Source: Oceanihabitans sp. IOP_32
Lineage (GTDB): Bacteria; Bacteroidota; Bacteroidia; Flavobacteriales; Flavobacteriaceae
Assembly: GCF_009498295.1 (NCBI RefSeq)
Contig: NZ_CP040813.1
Coordinates: 3,045,001-3,109,000, forward strand
Length of the DNA stretch: 64,000 nucleotides
Direction: 5' to 3'
In this document: in pieces, positions 1 to 9,245 of the stretch
Layout: the number at the start of each line of letters is the position of its first letter
Position numbering within the stretch: position 1 is the first letter of the stretch
Notes under the pieces: generated by a model
Databases searched by the model: none
The model's input: only the letters and a program-made list of their open reading frames with translations
Told to the model about the DNA's origin: nothing
Position numbers and translations under genes: made by a program

Positions 1-577
1 GGTCTGTAATTAAAATGCCAATATTCTTTTTGGTAAGTTGCGCGACAATACGCTGAATGTCTTCAACCGCAACCGGATCTACACCAGCAAAAGGTTCGTC
101 TAACAAAATAAAACTAGGGTTAGTAGCTAAAGCTCTGGCGATTTCGGTTCGTCTGCGTTCTCCACCAGATAATAAATCACCACGACTTTTACGAATATGA
201 CCTAAGCCAAACTCTTCTATAAGCGATTCCATTTTAAGGTGTTGTTCTTTTTTACTTAGCTTTGTAAGTTGTAATACACTTAAAATATTGTCTTCAATAC
301 TTAGTTTTCTAAAAACAGAAGCCTCTTGTGCTAAATACCCAATACCGTGTTGGGCACGTTTGTACATCGGGTAGTCGGTAATTTCGGTGTCATCTAAAAA
401 AATATGCCCACCATTAGGTTTTATTAAACCCACGATCATATAAAAAGAAGTTGTTTTTCCCGCACCATTTGGCCCTAAAAGCCCCACTATTTCACCTTGT
501 TTCACCTCAAGAGAAACGTCTTTTACAACTTTTCGTCCGCCGTAGGACTTCATTAAATTTTGTGCTCTTAAAATCAT
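1..577 (-). CDS. lptB: LPS export ABC transporter ATP-binding protein LptB (3' end cut by window)
   Basis: This is the ATPase of the Lpt machine, which powers lipopolysaccharide extraction from the inner membrane. The protein begins [14 protein letters not shown] at the ATG at 575-577 and runs off the left edge, so about 192 residues are visible of the usual 240 or so. Visible motifs are Walker A GPNGAGKT, the Q-loop region, the LptB-type signature LSGGERRR and Walker [14 protein letters not shown]. It is the last visible gene of the minus-strand run kdsD, tatC, decarboxylase, lptB. Because kdsD makes a precursor of the LPS core sugar Kdo, the neighbourhood fits an LPS role. Identification is firm; only the C-terminus is missing. 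Confidence 0.95.
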   Translation of the reverse strand, partial: MILRAQNLMKSYGGRKVVKDVSLEVKQGEIVGLLGPNGAGKTTSFYMIVGLIKPNGGHIFLDDTEITDYPMYKRAQHGIGYLAQEASVFRKLSIEDNILSVLQLTKLSKKEQHLKMESLIEEFGLGHIRKSRGDLLSGGERRRTEIARALATNPSFILLDEPFAGVDPVAVEDIQRIVAQLTKKNIGILITD

Positions 578-695
578 AATTTTTTTTCTTAAGGCTAAAA
601 GTAGTAAAACCATACCGACTATTTAAAGCCAGATATAAAATTTTATCTTTTAATGGTGTTATATTTCGTTACACTTGTTAATTCACGACCAAGAT

Positions 696-1046
696 TTACT
701 TGTTTTGAGCTTCTAAGGCCTCCCAAAACTCGTAAGCACGACGTAAATGTGGTATAACAATGGTACCGCCAATTAAATTGGCAATACTTAAAGATTCTAC
801 AACTTGCTCTTTTGGTATGCCTTCTTTATAACAGGTTTCGAGGTGATATTTAACACAATCGTCGCAGCGCAATACCATTGAGGCTACCAAGCCTAAAAGC
901 TCTTTGGTTTTAACATCTAAAGCACCTTCCGCGAAAGCGTTGGTATCTAAATTAAAAATACGTTTTATTACTTTATTGTTATCGGCAAGAATTTTGTCGT
1001 TCATTCTCTGGCGATACTCATTAAATTCGTTTACGATATCAGACAT
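696..1046 (-). CDS. Carboxymuconolactone decarboxylase (AhpD-like) family protein
   Basis: This is a small all-helical protein of 116 aa. Residues near 60 carry the CxxC pair (RCDDCVKYH) typical of the AhpD-like branch of the carboxymuconolactone decarboxylase family, suggesting a thiol-peroxidase or disulfide role rather than true decarboxylation. It follows tatC with an 8-nt overlap (1039-1046), so the two are translationally coupled in one operon, with lptB after a 118-nt gap. The substrate is unknown. The family call is secure; the function is inference from the CxxC motif. Confidence 0.85.
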   Translation of the reverse strand: MSDIVNEFNEYRQRMNDKILADNNKVIKRIFNLDTNAFAEGALDVKTKELLGLVASMVLRCDDCVKYHLETCYKEGIPKEQVVESLSIANLIGGTIVIPHLRRAYEFWEALEAQNK

Positions 1047-1863
1047 ATTGTTTTGCTTTTCTTTTTTGATTTTTAATTACAATTTTAGAAATATAAATAC
1101 TTACTTGGTACAAAATTAATATCGGAATGGCCACAATAACTTGACTTGCAATATCTGGTGGGGTTATAATGGCCGATAAAATTAACACAATTACTAAGGC
1201 GTATTTTCTGTATTTCTTTAATATTTCTGGGGTAACTAGTCCTACTTTAGTTAAAAAATAGATTATTATAGGTAACTCAAAAATTAAACCAGAGGCCAAA
1301 GCCGACGATCTTACCAAGGCGATATAAGAGCTTATATCTATTTGATTATCGACCACTGTCGAAATACTATAATTGGCCAAGAAATTTAGAGATAAGGGGG
1401 TTACAATGTAGTATCCGAATAATATACCTACAAAAAATAACAACGAGGAAACCACTATAAAACCTCGAGAATACTTACGTTCATTGTCATGCAGCCCCGG
1501 ACTTATAAATTTCCATAATTGATACACAACATAAGGGAATGAAATGATAAATCCGCCTAGAATGGCTGTCCAAATATCGGCAGAAAACTGTCCTGCCATA
1601 GTTCGGTTTTGTAAAATCATGGGCATTTCTTCTGCGCAAAACGTGGTTTCAACTCCAATAAAATTTCCGGCACGACACAACAGGTCGTAGGTGGGAAACC
1701 CCATATCTAAAGGCGCAAAAATAATGCTATCGAAAACAAAACGACTAAAAATAAACACAACGGTAGCCACTATAATTACCGCCAAACAAATGCGAATTAA
1801 GTGCCAACGTAAATCCTCAAGATGATCTAAAAAAGACATCTCATTGATGTTTTTTTTTGCCAT
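1039..1863 (-). CDS. tatC: Sec-independent protein translocase TatC
   Basis: TatC is the multispanning receptor of the twin-arginine translocase, binding signal peptides of folded proteins. The 274-aa protein opens with the family hallmark MSFLDHLEDLRWHLIR at residues 9-24 and has about six hydrophobic segments, with the conserved FP.V..LW.F..PGL block near residues 129-144. Its ATG overlaps the kdsD stop by one base (TAATG). The C-terminus overlaps the next gene by 8 nt. A long first periplasmic loop, with cysteines, separates the first two membrane spans, as in other Bacteroidota TatC. tatA/B are not in the window. Confidence 0.95.
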   Translation of the reverse strand: MAKKNINEMSFLDHLEDLRWHLIRICLAVIIVATVVFIFSRFVFDSIIFAPLDMGFPTYDLLCRAGNFIGVETTFCAEEMPMILQNRTMAGQFSADIWTAILGGFIISFPYVVYQLWKFISPGLHDNERKYSRGFIVVSSLLFFVGILFGYYIVTPLSLNFLANYSISTVVDNQIDISSYIALVRSSALASGLIFELPIIIYFLTKVGLVTPEILKKYRKYALVIVLILSAIITPPDIASQVIVAIPILILYQVSIYISKIVIKNQKRKAKQYV

Positions 1864-2828
1864 TACAGAATACCTTCTTTAATTAAATTATGAAGGTGAA
1901 TTATGCCAGCATACTCACCATTTTCTTCCACAACCAATTGCGATATACCATTGCTTTGCATGACTTCTAGGGCATCAACGGCCATGGCATCCGCATTAAT
2001 ACTTTTAGGGTTGGCACTCATGATATCTTTTGCGGTTAATGAAGAAAAATCATCAACTTTAGTTAGCATTCTTCTTAAATCACCATCTGTAATTATTCCT
2101 ATAATCTTGTCTTTATCAACAACGGCGGTAACCCCTAACATTTTCTCGGTAATTTCAATGATAACATTTTTAATATTCGTATCTAAATTAACTTTTGGTT
2201 TTTCGTTAACCGATGATATGTCATGAACTCTTAAATACAGTTTTTTTCCTAAAGCCCCACCAGGATGGTATTTAGCAAAGTCGTTACTCGAAAAACCGCG
2301 TAATTTTAATAAACAAACAGCCAAGGCATCACCCATAACTAATTGTGCAGTAGTACTGGTTGTAGGTGCTAAATTATTGGGACAGGCTTCTTGTTTCACA
2401 AAAGTGTTTAAAACATAATGGGCTTGTTGTCCTAAAAAGGAATCTTTATTACCTGTAATCGCAATCATTTTATTTTTAGCACTTTTAATTAAAGGAACTA
2501 GAACTTTAATTTCTGGTGTGTTTCCACTTTTGGAGATACAAATAACGACGTCGTCTTCTAGAATTAAGCCTAAATCGCCATGAATCGCATCGGCAGCATG
2601 CATAAAAATAGCAGGCGTTCCAGTGGAATTTAGAGTGGCAACAATTTTTTGTGCAATAATGGCACTTTTGCCGATACCCGTAATAATAACACGACCTTTA
2701 GAGTTGTAAATAATTTTAACAGCATGCGCAAAATCCTCTGTTATTAGATTAGCTAAGTTAGAAATGGCTTCGCTTTCCATTTTAATAGTATATTTTGCAG
2801 TATTGATAATAGAATTTTCGTCTTTCAA
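1863..2828 (-). CDS. kdsD: KpsF/GutQ family sugar-phosphate isomerase (arabinose-5-phosphate isomerase)
   Basis: The enzyme interconverts ribulose-5-phosphate and arabinose-5-phosphate, the first step towards Kdo of LPS. The 321-aa protein has an N-terminal SIS domain (about 40-180, with TGIGKSAIIA and the ISKSGNTPE phosphate-sugar loop) followed by two CBS domains (about 205-320), the standard KdsD layout. The reading frame opens with TTG at 2826-2828, directly after an in-frame stop. The first in-frame ATG would remove about 16 residues that family members normally have, so I favour TTG. It heads the tatC/lptB operon and is divergent from recQ. Confidence 0.92.
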   Translation of the reverse strand: MKDENSIINTAKYTIKMESEAISNLANLITEDFAHAVKIIYNSKGRVIITGIGKSAIIAQKIVATLNSTGTPAIFMHAADAIHGDLGLILEDDVVICISKSGNTPEIKVLVPLIKSAKNKMIAITGNKDSFLGQQAHYVLNTFVKQEACPNNLAPTTSTTAQLVMGDALAVCLLKLRGFSSNDFAKYHPGGALGKKLYLRVHDISSVNEKPKVNLDTNIKNVIIEITEKMLGVTAVVDKDKIIGIITDGDLRRMLTKVDDFSSLTAKDIMSANPKSINADAMAVDALEVMQSNGISQLVVEENGEYAGIIHLHNLIKEGIL

Positions 2829-3031
2829 AATTTATTGTTTTTTTTGTGCATGTTTTAAAGATTTTAGTATCTTTAAATACCAAATTTAAATTTTATATTG
2901 TAATTTCGAATTTAGTTACAAAACTAACGAAAAAAACAAGAGTGTTCTCGATTTACCGTACTAATTTCATGAATTATAAGTGTGGTTTATTTTTCTTTTA
3001 ATCATAATATATTAATTTTTTTATTTAAACA

Positions 3032-5236
3032 ATGTCAATAGCAAAAAGCGATGTAAATTCTGCATTAAAAAAGTATTTTGGATTTAGTAAATTCAAAGGA
3101 TTGCAGAAAGATGTAATTGAGAGTATTATAGCAAAGAATCACACTTTTGTTATTATGCCAACTGGAGGAGGAAAATCGTTGTGTTATCAATTACCGGCAC
3201 TTATGCAAGAAGGAACTGCTATTGTGGTGTCGCCACTAATAGCTTTAATGAAAAACCAAGTGGATGCTATTCGAGGTATTTCAAAAGAAGAGGGGGTAGC
3301 GCATGTACTTAATTCTTCATTAAACAAAACCGAAGTAAAACGCGTAAAAGAAGATATTGTAAATGGGGTTACCAAATTACTTTATGTCGCTCCAGAATCG
3401 TTAACCAAAGAGGAGAATGTTGAGTTTCTAAGAACGGTAAAGATATCCTTCATGGCTGTTGATGAAGCTCATTGTATAAGCGAATGGGGTCATGATTTTA
3501 GACCAGAGTATAGAAATTTACGAAGTATAATAGAGCGTATAGGCGAAAATATTCCCATAATTGGTTTAACTGCAACAGCAACACCAAAGGTACAAGAAGA
3601 TATTATTAAAAATCTTGGAATAACTGGAGCTAAAACCTTCAAGGCATCCTTTAATAGGCCTAATTTGTACTACGAAATTAAACCAAAAACAAAAAATGTC
3701 GATGTCGATATCATACGATTTATAAAACAAAATAGTGGTAAATCGGGCATTGTGTACTGTTTAAGCAGGAAGCGTGTAGAAGAGTTGGCACAAGTCTTAC
3801 AGGTTAATGGTATTAAGGCCGTGCCGTATCACGCTGGATTAGATGCTAAAACAAGATCAAGCCATCAAGACAAATTCTTAATTGAAGATATCGATGTCGT
3901 GGTCGCTACCATAGCCTTTGGAATGGGTATCGATAAGCCCGATGTTCGATTTGTAATTCATCACGATATTCCTAAAAGTATCGAAAGCTATTATCAAGAA
4001 ACTGGGCGTGCGGGTCGTGATGGCGGTGAAGGCCACTGCCTTGCATTTTACACCTATAAAGATATTGAAAAATTAGAAAAATTCATGTCTGGTAAACCTG
4101 TTGCCGAGCAAGAAATAGGACATGCTTTATTACAAGAAGTTGTCGCTTTCGCGGAAACATCTATCTCTCGAAGAAAATTTATTTTACACTATTTTGGTGA
4201 AGAGTTTGATAACGAAACCGGTGAGGGCGGCGATATGGACGATAATGTGCGTTATCCTAAGAAACAAAAAGAGGCTAAGGATAATGTTAAATTACTTCTA
4301 GAAACCATTAAAAAAACGCACGAAAAATATAAATCTAAAGATTTAGTAAACGTTCTTATAGGCAAAGAAAATGCATTGATAAATTCCCATAAAACCAATG
4401 AGCAAAGCTATTTTGGAAAAGGAAAAAGTCACGATAACAAATATTGGATGGCTCTATTAAGGCAAGTTTTAGTTGCTGGTTATCTTAAAAAAGATATTGA
4501 AACTTATGGGGTGCTAAAGTTAACAGATTCTGGTAAGGATTTTATTAAAAATCCGCAATCATTTTTGATGACTGAAGATCATGTTTTTGAAGGTGCTCAA
4601 GAAGATGGCACAGTGATAGTCGCTTCAAAAGGAGCGAGTGCTATTGCCGATAAGACTTTAATGAAAATGCTTAAAGATTTACAAAAGGCTGTGGCTAAAA
4701 AAGCTGGCGTACCTCCATATGCTGTTTTTCAAGAATTCTCTCTAGAAGATATGGCTTTAAAGTATCCTATTACTATTGCCGAGCTTAGTAATGTTCACGG
4801 CGTTGGAGACGGTAAAGCAAAAAAATATGGTAAAGATTTTGTTAAACTTATTGCGAAATACGTAGAAGAAAACGAGATTATCCGTCCAGACGATTTAATT
4901 GTAAAATCTACCGGAAGTAATTCTTCTAATAAGCTATACATTATACAGAATATCGATAGAAAATTACCTTTAGATGATATTGCATCGTCCAAAAATATGT
5001 CTATGGATGATTTTCTTAAAGAAATGGAAGCCATAGTATATTCTGGCACGAAACTAAATATTAATTATTGGGTTGACGAGATTCTCGACGAAGATCAACA
5101 AGAAGAGATTCATGACTATTTTATGGAATCTGATACCGATAACATTCAAGAAGCGATTGAAGAATTTGATGGCGATTATGATGATGAAGAACTGCGTTTA
5201 TATCGTATTAAATTTATTAGTGAAGTAGCCAATTAG
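3032..5236 (+). CDS. recQ: ATP-dependent DNA helicase RecQ
   Basis: This is a 3'-5' DNA helicase of recombination and replication-fork repair. The 734-aa protein has Walker A PTGGGKS at 43-49, the motif II box VDEAHCISEWGHDFR near 142-156, helicase C motifs (GMGIDKPDVRFVIHHDIPKS, then QETGRAGRDG), an RQC region and an HRDC domain around 555-625. A Bacteroidota-type C-terminal extension of about 110 acidic residues follows. It starts at the ATG at 3032, 203 bp from the divergent kdsD. It has no obvious downstream partner. Confidence 0.97.
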   Translation: MSIAKSDVNSALKKYFGFSKFKGLQKDVIESIIAKNHTFVIMPTGGGKSLCYQLPALMQEGTAIVVSPLIALMKNQVDAIRGISKEEGVAHVLNSSLNKTEVKRVKEDIVNGVTKLLYVAPESLTKEENVEFLRTVKISFMAVDEAHCISEWGHDFRPEYRNLRSIIERIGENIPIIGLTATATPKVQEDIIKNLGITGAKTFKASFNRPNLYYEIKPKTKNVDVDIIRFIKQNSGKSGIVYCLSRKRVEELAQVLQVNGIKAVPYHAGLDAKTRSSHQDKFLIEDIDVVVATIAFGMGIDKPDVRFVIHHDIPKSIESYYQETGRAGRDGGEGHCLAFYTYKDIEKLEKFMSGKPVAEQEIGHALLQEVVAFAETSISRRKFILHYFGEEFDNETGEGGDMDDNVRYPKKQKEAKDNVKLLLETIKKTHEKYKSKDLVNVLIGKENALINSHKTNEQSYFGKGKSHDNKYWMALLRQVLVAGYLKKDIETYGVLKLTDSGKDFIKNPQSFLMTEDHVFEGAQEDGTVIVASKGASAIADKTLMKMLKDLQKAVAKKAGVPPYAVFQEFSLEDMALKYPITIAELSNVHGVGDGKAKKYGKDFVKLIAKYVEENEIIRPDDLIVKSTGSNSSNKLYIIQNIDRKLPLDDIASSKNMSMDDFLKEMEAIVYSGTKLNINYWVDEILDEDQQEEIHDYFMESDTDNIQEAIEEFDGDYDDEELRLYRIKFISEVAN

Positions 5237-5540
5237 TGTTTATACCTATCTCAAAATTGCTTATTGTACAGCTTATACAAGTATGGCATTCCAGCAATGT
5301 GCATAAGTTTTAAGACGATATTTTATTTAAAAATTCACTTTTTTAATTTTATTGAAGGCGTCGTATCCAATAAAATATAAATAACTTAGGCATAGTTATA
5401 TAGAGATTAAAGAGACTGCAGAAAATGTAACGCATCAAGTGTAGATCACGTGTTACAGTTGATTAAAAACACGAATATATTCGTGTGTAGAACTTGTGTA
5501 TTATGAAGTATTATTATATTAGCGCCTTAATACATAATTT
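5237..5540. other. Intergenic region between recQ and the Kelch-symporter gene
   Basis: About 300 bp without a supportable gene. Only AT-rich sequence is seen. No clear TAnnTTTG promoter box, terminator hairpin or tRNA was recognised, although a promoter for the downstream transporter is expected here. Confidence 0.5.
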
Positions 5541-8243
5541 ATGAAACATTTTTATGCCTTTCTTCTGGCTTTATTTACAATAGTATCAATTCAAGGTCAA
5601 GACAGTCAAGACAGTCAAGAAATATTCCAATGGGATTCTCAAGAAACCATACCAAATGCTAAAGGTTTAAATGGAGCCTTTACTGGTATTCACAACGACG
5701 TTTTAATTTTCGCAGGAGGTGCTAATTTTCCTTACAAACCAGTTTGGGAAGGTGGTAAAAAAGTTTGGCATGATTCTGTTTATGTCTTAGAGAAGGGTAA
5801 AAATGGAACGGAATGGATTTCAAATTTATCTTTTAAACTGCAGGAGCCTTTGGCTAATGGTGTATCCATTTCTACTCCAAATGGCCTGCTTTGTATAGGA
5901 GGAGATAACGCCCAAGGCGTTTCTAATACAGTGTTTTTATTGCAATGGAATAAAAAAACTAAAACCATCGAGCGTCAAGATTTGCCTGCCATGCCTGTTC
6001 CTTTAGCCAACATGGGTGGCGGTATAGTTGGTGATATGGTGTATTTAGTCGGGGGGAACCAAACTAAAACTGGTGGGGCGACTGCAAGTTTTTTATCCTT
6101 TAATTTATCAGAATCCTTAAATAGAAAAAAGCACACTTGGAAAGTACTTCCTGATTTTCCTGGTGAAGCACGTTTGCAACCAGTTGTAGTGGGCCAAGGT
6201 AATGGTAGAAGTTACGAATCTTTATATGTTTTTAGCGGACTTTATTACAATCCAGAGGCTCAAATTACCCATAGAATGTTATCTGATGTATTCGAATTCG
6301 ATGTCAATAAAAATTCGTGGATTAAAAAAAATAATGTTCCCAATAATAATACCCCAGGTTTAGAGAGTGGCTATATTGCTGCTGCTCCGGCTATCAAATC
6401 TGGCGCATCACATATCGTAATTTTTGGTGGTGCGGGTGGGGCACAACAGCATCTTAATGCGAGAGTCGATATTTGGACTAAAATAAAAAATTTAAAAGCT
6501 CTCAAGAGCACAGAAGCGCAAATTAATACAGCTATTGATTCATTAACTGCTATTGAAAAAAAATTAGTAAAAAACACGGCCTTCACAAAAACTATTTGGG
6601 CATATCATACAATAACCGATACTTGGAGTAAACGAGGCGAAATTCCTGGAGATTCCCAAGTGGTTGCAAATGCCTTAAAATGGGGCGACGATTTTATTAT
6701 TGCTGGTGGTGAGACAAATCCGGGAGTGAGGACTAATGTGGTAAGTAAAATTTCTCAAAAACCTTACCAAGCGAGTTTTGGTTGGATAAACTATGTCACG
6801 CTTATTGTATACCTGCTTTTAATGGTAATGATGGGCTGGTATTTTTCTAGGAAAAATAAAACTACAGACGATTATTTTTTAGGTGGCGGACGTATACCAT
6901 GGTGGGCAGCAGGGCTTAGTATTTATGCTACCATGCTAAGTGCAATTACCTATCTGGCACACCCTGCTATAGCCTATGCTTTCGACTGGCAAGTTTACTT
7001 AGGGTATTTTACCATTTTATTAATTGTGCCTATTGTGGTTTCTTTTTATTTGCCTTTCTTCAGAAAATTAAAAGTTACAACCGCTTACGAGTATCTGGAA
7101 AAAAGATTTCACATCTCGGTAAGAATGTTTGGAAGTTTATCGTTTGTGTTATTTCAGTTAGCCAGAATGGGTATTGTAGTTTATCTTCCAGCGCTTGCAA
7201 TCGCTACTGTTGTTGGAATAGATATTTATTTTGCCATCATTCTTATGGGTATTTTAGCTATTGTATATACCTATATGGGAGGGATGGAAGCTGTAATCTG
7301 GACAGATGTGGTACAGGTTATTGTTCTTATGGCCGGTTTAATTGTTGGTTTAATTTTTATTTCTATCGAAATAGGTGATGTAGGCTATATTTTTGAAACC
7401 GCTTATAACGACGGTAAAATGCAAATGTTCGATTTTCGATTTAGCTTTACCGAGGTCGTCACTTGGTCTTTATTCCTAGGAACTTTTGCCGCTAATTTTG
7501 CGCCTTATACCACAGATCAGGCCGTTGTACAACGCTACATGACAACTTCTAGCGAAAAGGAGGCTCGAAAAAGTATTTGGTTAAATGGTATTATTGCCAT
7601 ACCAGCGGGACTGCTTATTTTTACTATGGGCGCATTTTTATATGTTTACTTTAAAGAAAACCCCGAGTTTTTAACGGTTGGGATGAAAAATGATGGCATA
7701 TTTCCATTATTTATAACAAATCATCTCCCTCCAGGTATTGCTGGTCTTGTAATTGCTGGAATTTTCTCGGCATCGATGTCTAGTCTGGATAGCAGTATGC
7801 ACAGTGTGTCTACCGTAGTGACCGTCGATTTTTATAAACGTTTTTATCCGTCGTATAGCGAAGTTAAAGGACTAAAATTAGCCAAATGCATTACGGTGTT
7901 TGTTGGCGTTTTAGGTACTCTAATTGCTTGTGTGATGGCTGCATTTCCTGTACAATCTTTATTTTTCTTGTTCCAAGAAATTATCGGTTTATTTGGAAGT
8001 TCTATTGCAGGTGTTTTTATTCTTGGTATTTTTATAAAGAAGGCCAATTGGAAGGGTACTTTAATAGGAGCCCTACTAAGTATTTTAGTACTGGCATTTG
8101 TGAAGTACAGCACCCCAATTAATTTTTATATTTACCCGTTAATTGCGATACCAGTTTGTGTTATTGGAGGTTATGTGTTTAGTATGTTGTTGCCAGTTAA
8201 ACAAAACGCAATTGAAAACTTGGTGTATTCTAAAAAGAAATAA
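5541..8243 (+). CDS. Fusion of Kelch (cyclically permuted mutarotase/NanM-like) domain to sodium:solute symporter
   Basis: A 900-aa two-part protein. Residues 1-19 form a signal peptide. Residues 30-405 form a Kelch propeller with GG-containing blades (FAGGANFPY, LVGGNQTKTGG, IIAGGETNPGV), resembling the cyclically permuted mutarotase/N-acetylneuraminate epimerase family. From about 413 to the end it is a sodium:solute symporter (SSS) with many membrane spans and the family motif ...YFLGGGRIPWWAAGLSIYATMLSA. The propeller would sit in the periplasm and feed the transporter the correct anomer. Sialic acid is the family's best-known substrate, but no nan catabolic genes lie nearby, so the substrate is inferred. 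A bidirectional terminator follows. Confidence 0.88.
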   Translation: MKHFYAFLLALFTIVSIQGQDSQDSQEIFQWDSQETIPNAKGLNGAFTGIHNDVLIFAGGANFPYKPVWEGGKKVWHDSVYVLEKGKNGTEWISNLSFKLQEPLANGVSISTPNGLLCIGGDNAQGVSNTVFLLQWNKKTKTIERQDLPAMPVPLANMGGGIVGDMVYLVGGNQTKTGGATASFLSFNLSESLNRKKHTWKVLPDFPGEARLQPVVVGQGNGRSYESLYVFSGLYYNPEAQITHRMLSDVFEFDVNKNSWIKKNNVPNNNTPGLESGYIAAAPAIKSGASHIVIFGGAGGAQQHLNARVDIWTKIKNLKALKSTEAQINTAIDSLTAIEKKLVKNTAFTKTIWAYHTITDTWSKRGEIPGDSQVVANALKWGDDFIIAGGETNPGVRTNVVSKISQKPYQASFGWINYVTLIVYLLLMVMMGWYFSRKNKTTDDYFLGGGRIPWWAAGLSIYATMLSAITYLAHPAIAYAFDWQVYLGYFTILLIVPIVVSFYLPFFRKLKVTTAYEYLEKRFHISVRMFGSLSFVLFQLARMGIVVYLPALAIATVVGIDIYFAIILMGILAIVYTYMGGMEAVIWTDVVQVIVLMAGLIVGLIFISIEIGDVGYIFETAYNDGKMQMFDFRFSFTEVVTWSLFLGTFAANFAPYTTDQAVVQRYMTTSSEKEARKSIWLNGIIAIPAGLLIFTMGAFLYVYFKENPEFLTVGMKNDGIFPLFITNHLPPGIAGLVIAGIFSASMSSLDSSMHSVSTVVTVDFYKRFYPSYSEVKGLKLAKCITVFVGVLGTLIACVMAAFPVQSLFFLFQEIIGLFGSSIAGVFILGIFIKKANWKGTLIGALLSILVLAFVKYSTPINFYIYPLIAIPVCVIGGYVFSMLLPVKQNAIENLVYSKKK

Positions 8244-8252
8244 ATTAAATAG

Positions 8253-8308
8253 AAATAGGTTTTAAAACCATTTGGTGTTCCAAAGCGAGTTTTAAAACCT
8301 ATTTAAAG
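8253..8308. terminator. Bidirectional terminator between the symporter and the DoxX pair
   Basis: A perfect 16-bp inverted repeat (8253-8268 and 8289-8304) with a 20-nt spacer. The spacer itself can pair as TTTGG/CCAAA. It lies between convergent genes ending at 8243 and 8315 and has T-rich or A-rich flanks on both sides, as expected for an intrinsic terminator used in both directions. Confidence 0.75.
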
Positions 8309-8314
8309 TTTTAA

Positions 8315-8659
8315 TTAAAGCCAATGTAAAGACGCCCAAAAAATATAAGTATTTAAAACCATATAGAATAGGGCTGGTAAAGAAATCCAAAAGCTATCTT
8401 TTATTTTTATCCTTATAAAAACACCCAAAAACATGAGTAGTGATAAACCAAAAGAGGATATTGTTAATAATGGTGGGTAGAGAAATCCAAGAAGAAGTCC
8501 TATGGCACCTACAAATTGAAATGTAATAACCAACCATCCAAATTTTTCTAAACCAAACCGTTTAAACTCATTCTTCATTTTTAATGAGCTAAAATAATAG
8601 GCGGTATACCCTAAAAAAGACAAACTTGATATAAGCGTACACACTATAAGTATGGTCAT
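8315..8659 (-). CDS. DoxX-like family membrane protein (second of pair)
   Basis: A 114-aa protein with four predicted membrane helices, matching the short DoxX-like proteins of Bacteroidota. The pattern LKMKNEFKRFGLEKF after helix 1 parallels the same position in the upstream gene, showing the two are paralogues. It follows that gene after 9 bp, so they are probably one transcript. DoxX relatives have been tied to quinone or redox functions, but the role of these short members is unknown. Confidence 0.72.
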   Translation of the reverse strand: MTILIVCTLISSLSFLGYTAYYFSSLKMKNEFKRFGLEKFGWLVITFQFVGAIGLLLGFLYPPLLTISSFGLSLLMFLGVFIRIKIKDSFWISLPALFYMVLNTYIFWASLHWL

Positions 8660-8668
8660 TTAGGGCGG

Positions 8669-9004
8669 TTATAAAGAGTTTACGACTAGAAAAGCACATA
8701 AAATTAAAAGAATAAGTGAGGGCAAATGTTTGGAAAAGGGATTTTTTGCTTTAAAGTGAAAATATTGCGCACCCAACATAAATAACCCCATAAGAATAGA
8801 TGGTATAAAAACTAAAGTATCGTACCAGATACTTACTATAAGTAATGTGGCTAAAGCAATTTTACTTGCGCCTACAAAATTTCTGGTTAAATCGCTTAAT
8901 CCAAATGATTTAAACTCAGCTATAACATTGTGAAATCTAAAAATCCAAACGAAGGCCACAGAGAAAGCGATAATAATTTTTGACAGTAATAATAGTTGTT
9001 CCAT
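8669..9004 (-). CDS. DoxX-like family membrane protein (first of pair)
   Basis: A 111-aa, four-helix membrane protein of the DoxX-like type. It shares with its downstream neighbour the segment FKSFGLSDLTRNFVGASKI/ALATLL after helix 1. The tandem arrangement suggests a duplicated pair that may form a heteromeric membrane unit; this is inference. The start is the ATG at 9002-9004. Nothing in the flanks shows its substrate or regulation. Confidence 0.72.
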   Translation of the reverse strand: MEQLLLLSKIIIAFSVAFVWIFRFHNVIAEFKSFGLSDLTRNFVGASKIALATLLIVSIWYDTLVFIPSILMGLFMLGAQYFHFKAKNPFSKHLPSLILLILCAFLVVNSL

Positions 9005-9245
9005 ATATTTCTTGTTTTTAAATAATTACGATGATATAGTTACTATCGTAAGATAAAAAATAATAAACGAACTTAAGTGTTTAACTTCTATCTATTTTAG
9101 ATTTAATTAAAATCTGCTATTATTAAAAGCTTTGCTTTATAATAGGCTATAAGAATAATGTATAGTATAAAGCGTATTTTAACATTTAGATGAAGATCTA
9201 AAGCCATTACTGGCCTTACGCTGGCCAATCAGTAAAACTGTAAAT

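Noticed and set aside
5597-5623. Short tandem repeat coding QDSQDSQE behind the signal peptide of the symporter fusion
   Set aside because: Only two to three 9-bp units in frame, at a flexible linker. Too short to suggest function.
9205-9234. Possible terminator of the TonB receptor gene (imperfect TTACTGGCC/GGCCaatCAGTAA)
   Set aside because: The stem is interrupted by a 3-nt bulge and there is no clear T run on the minus strand, so I did not list it.
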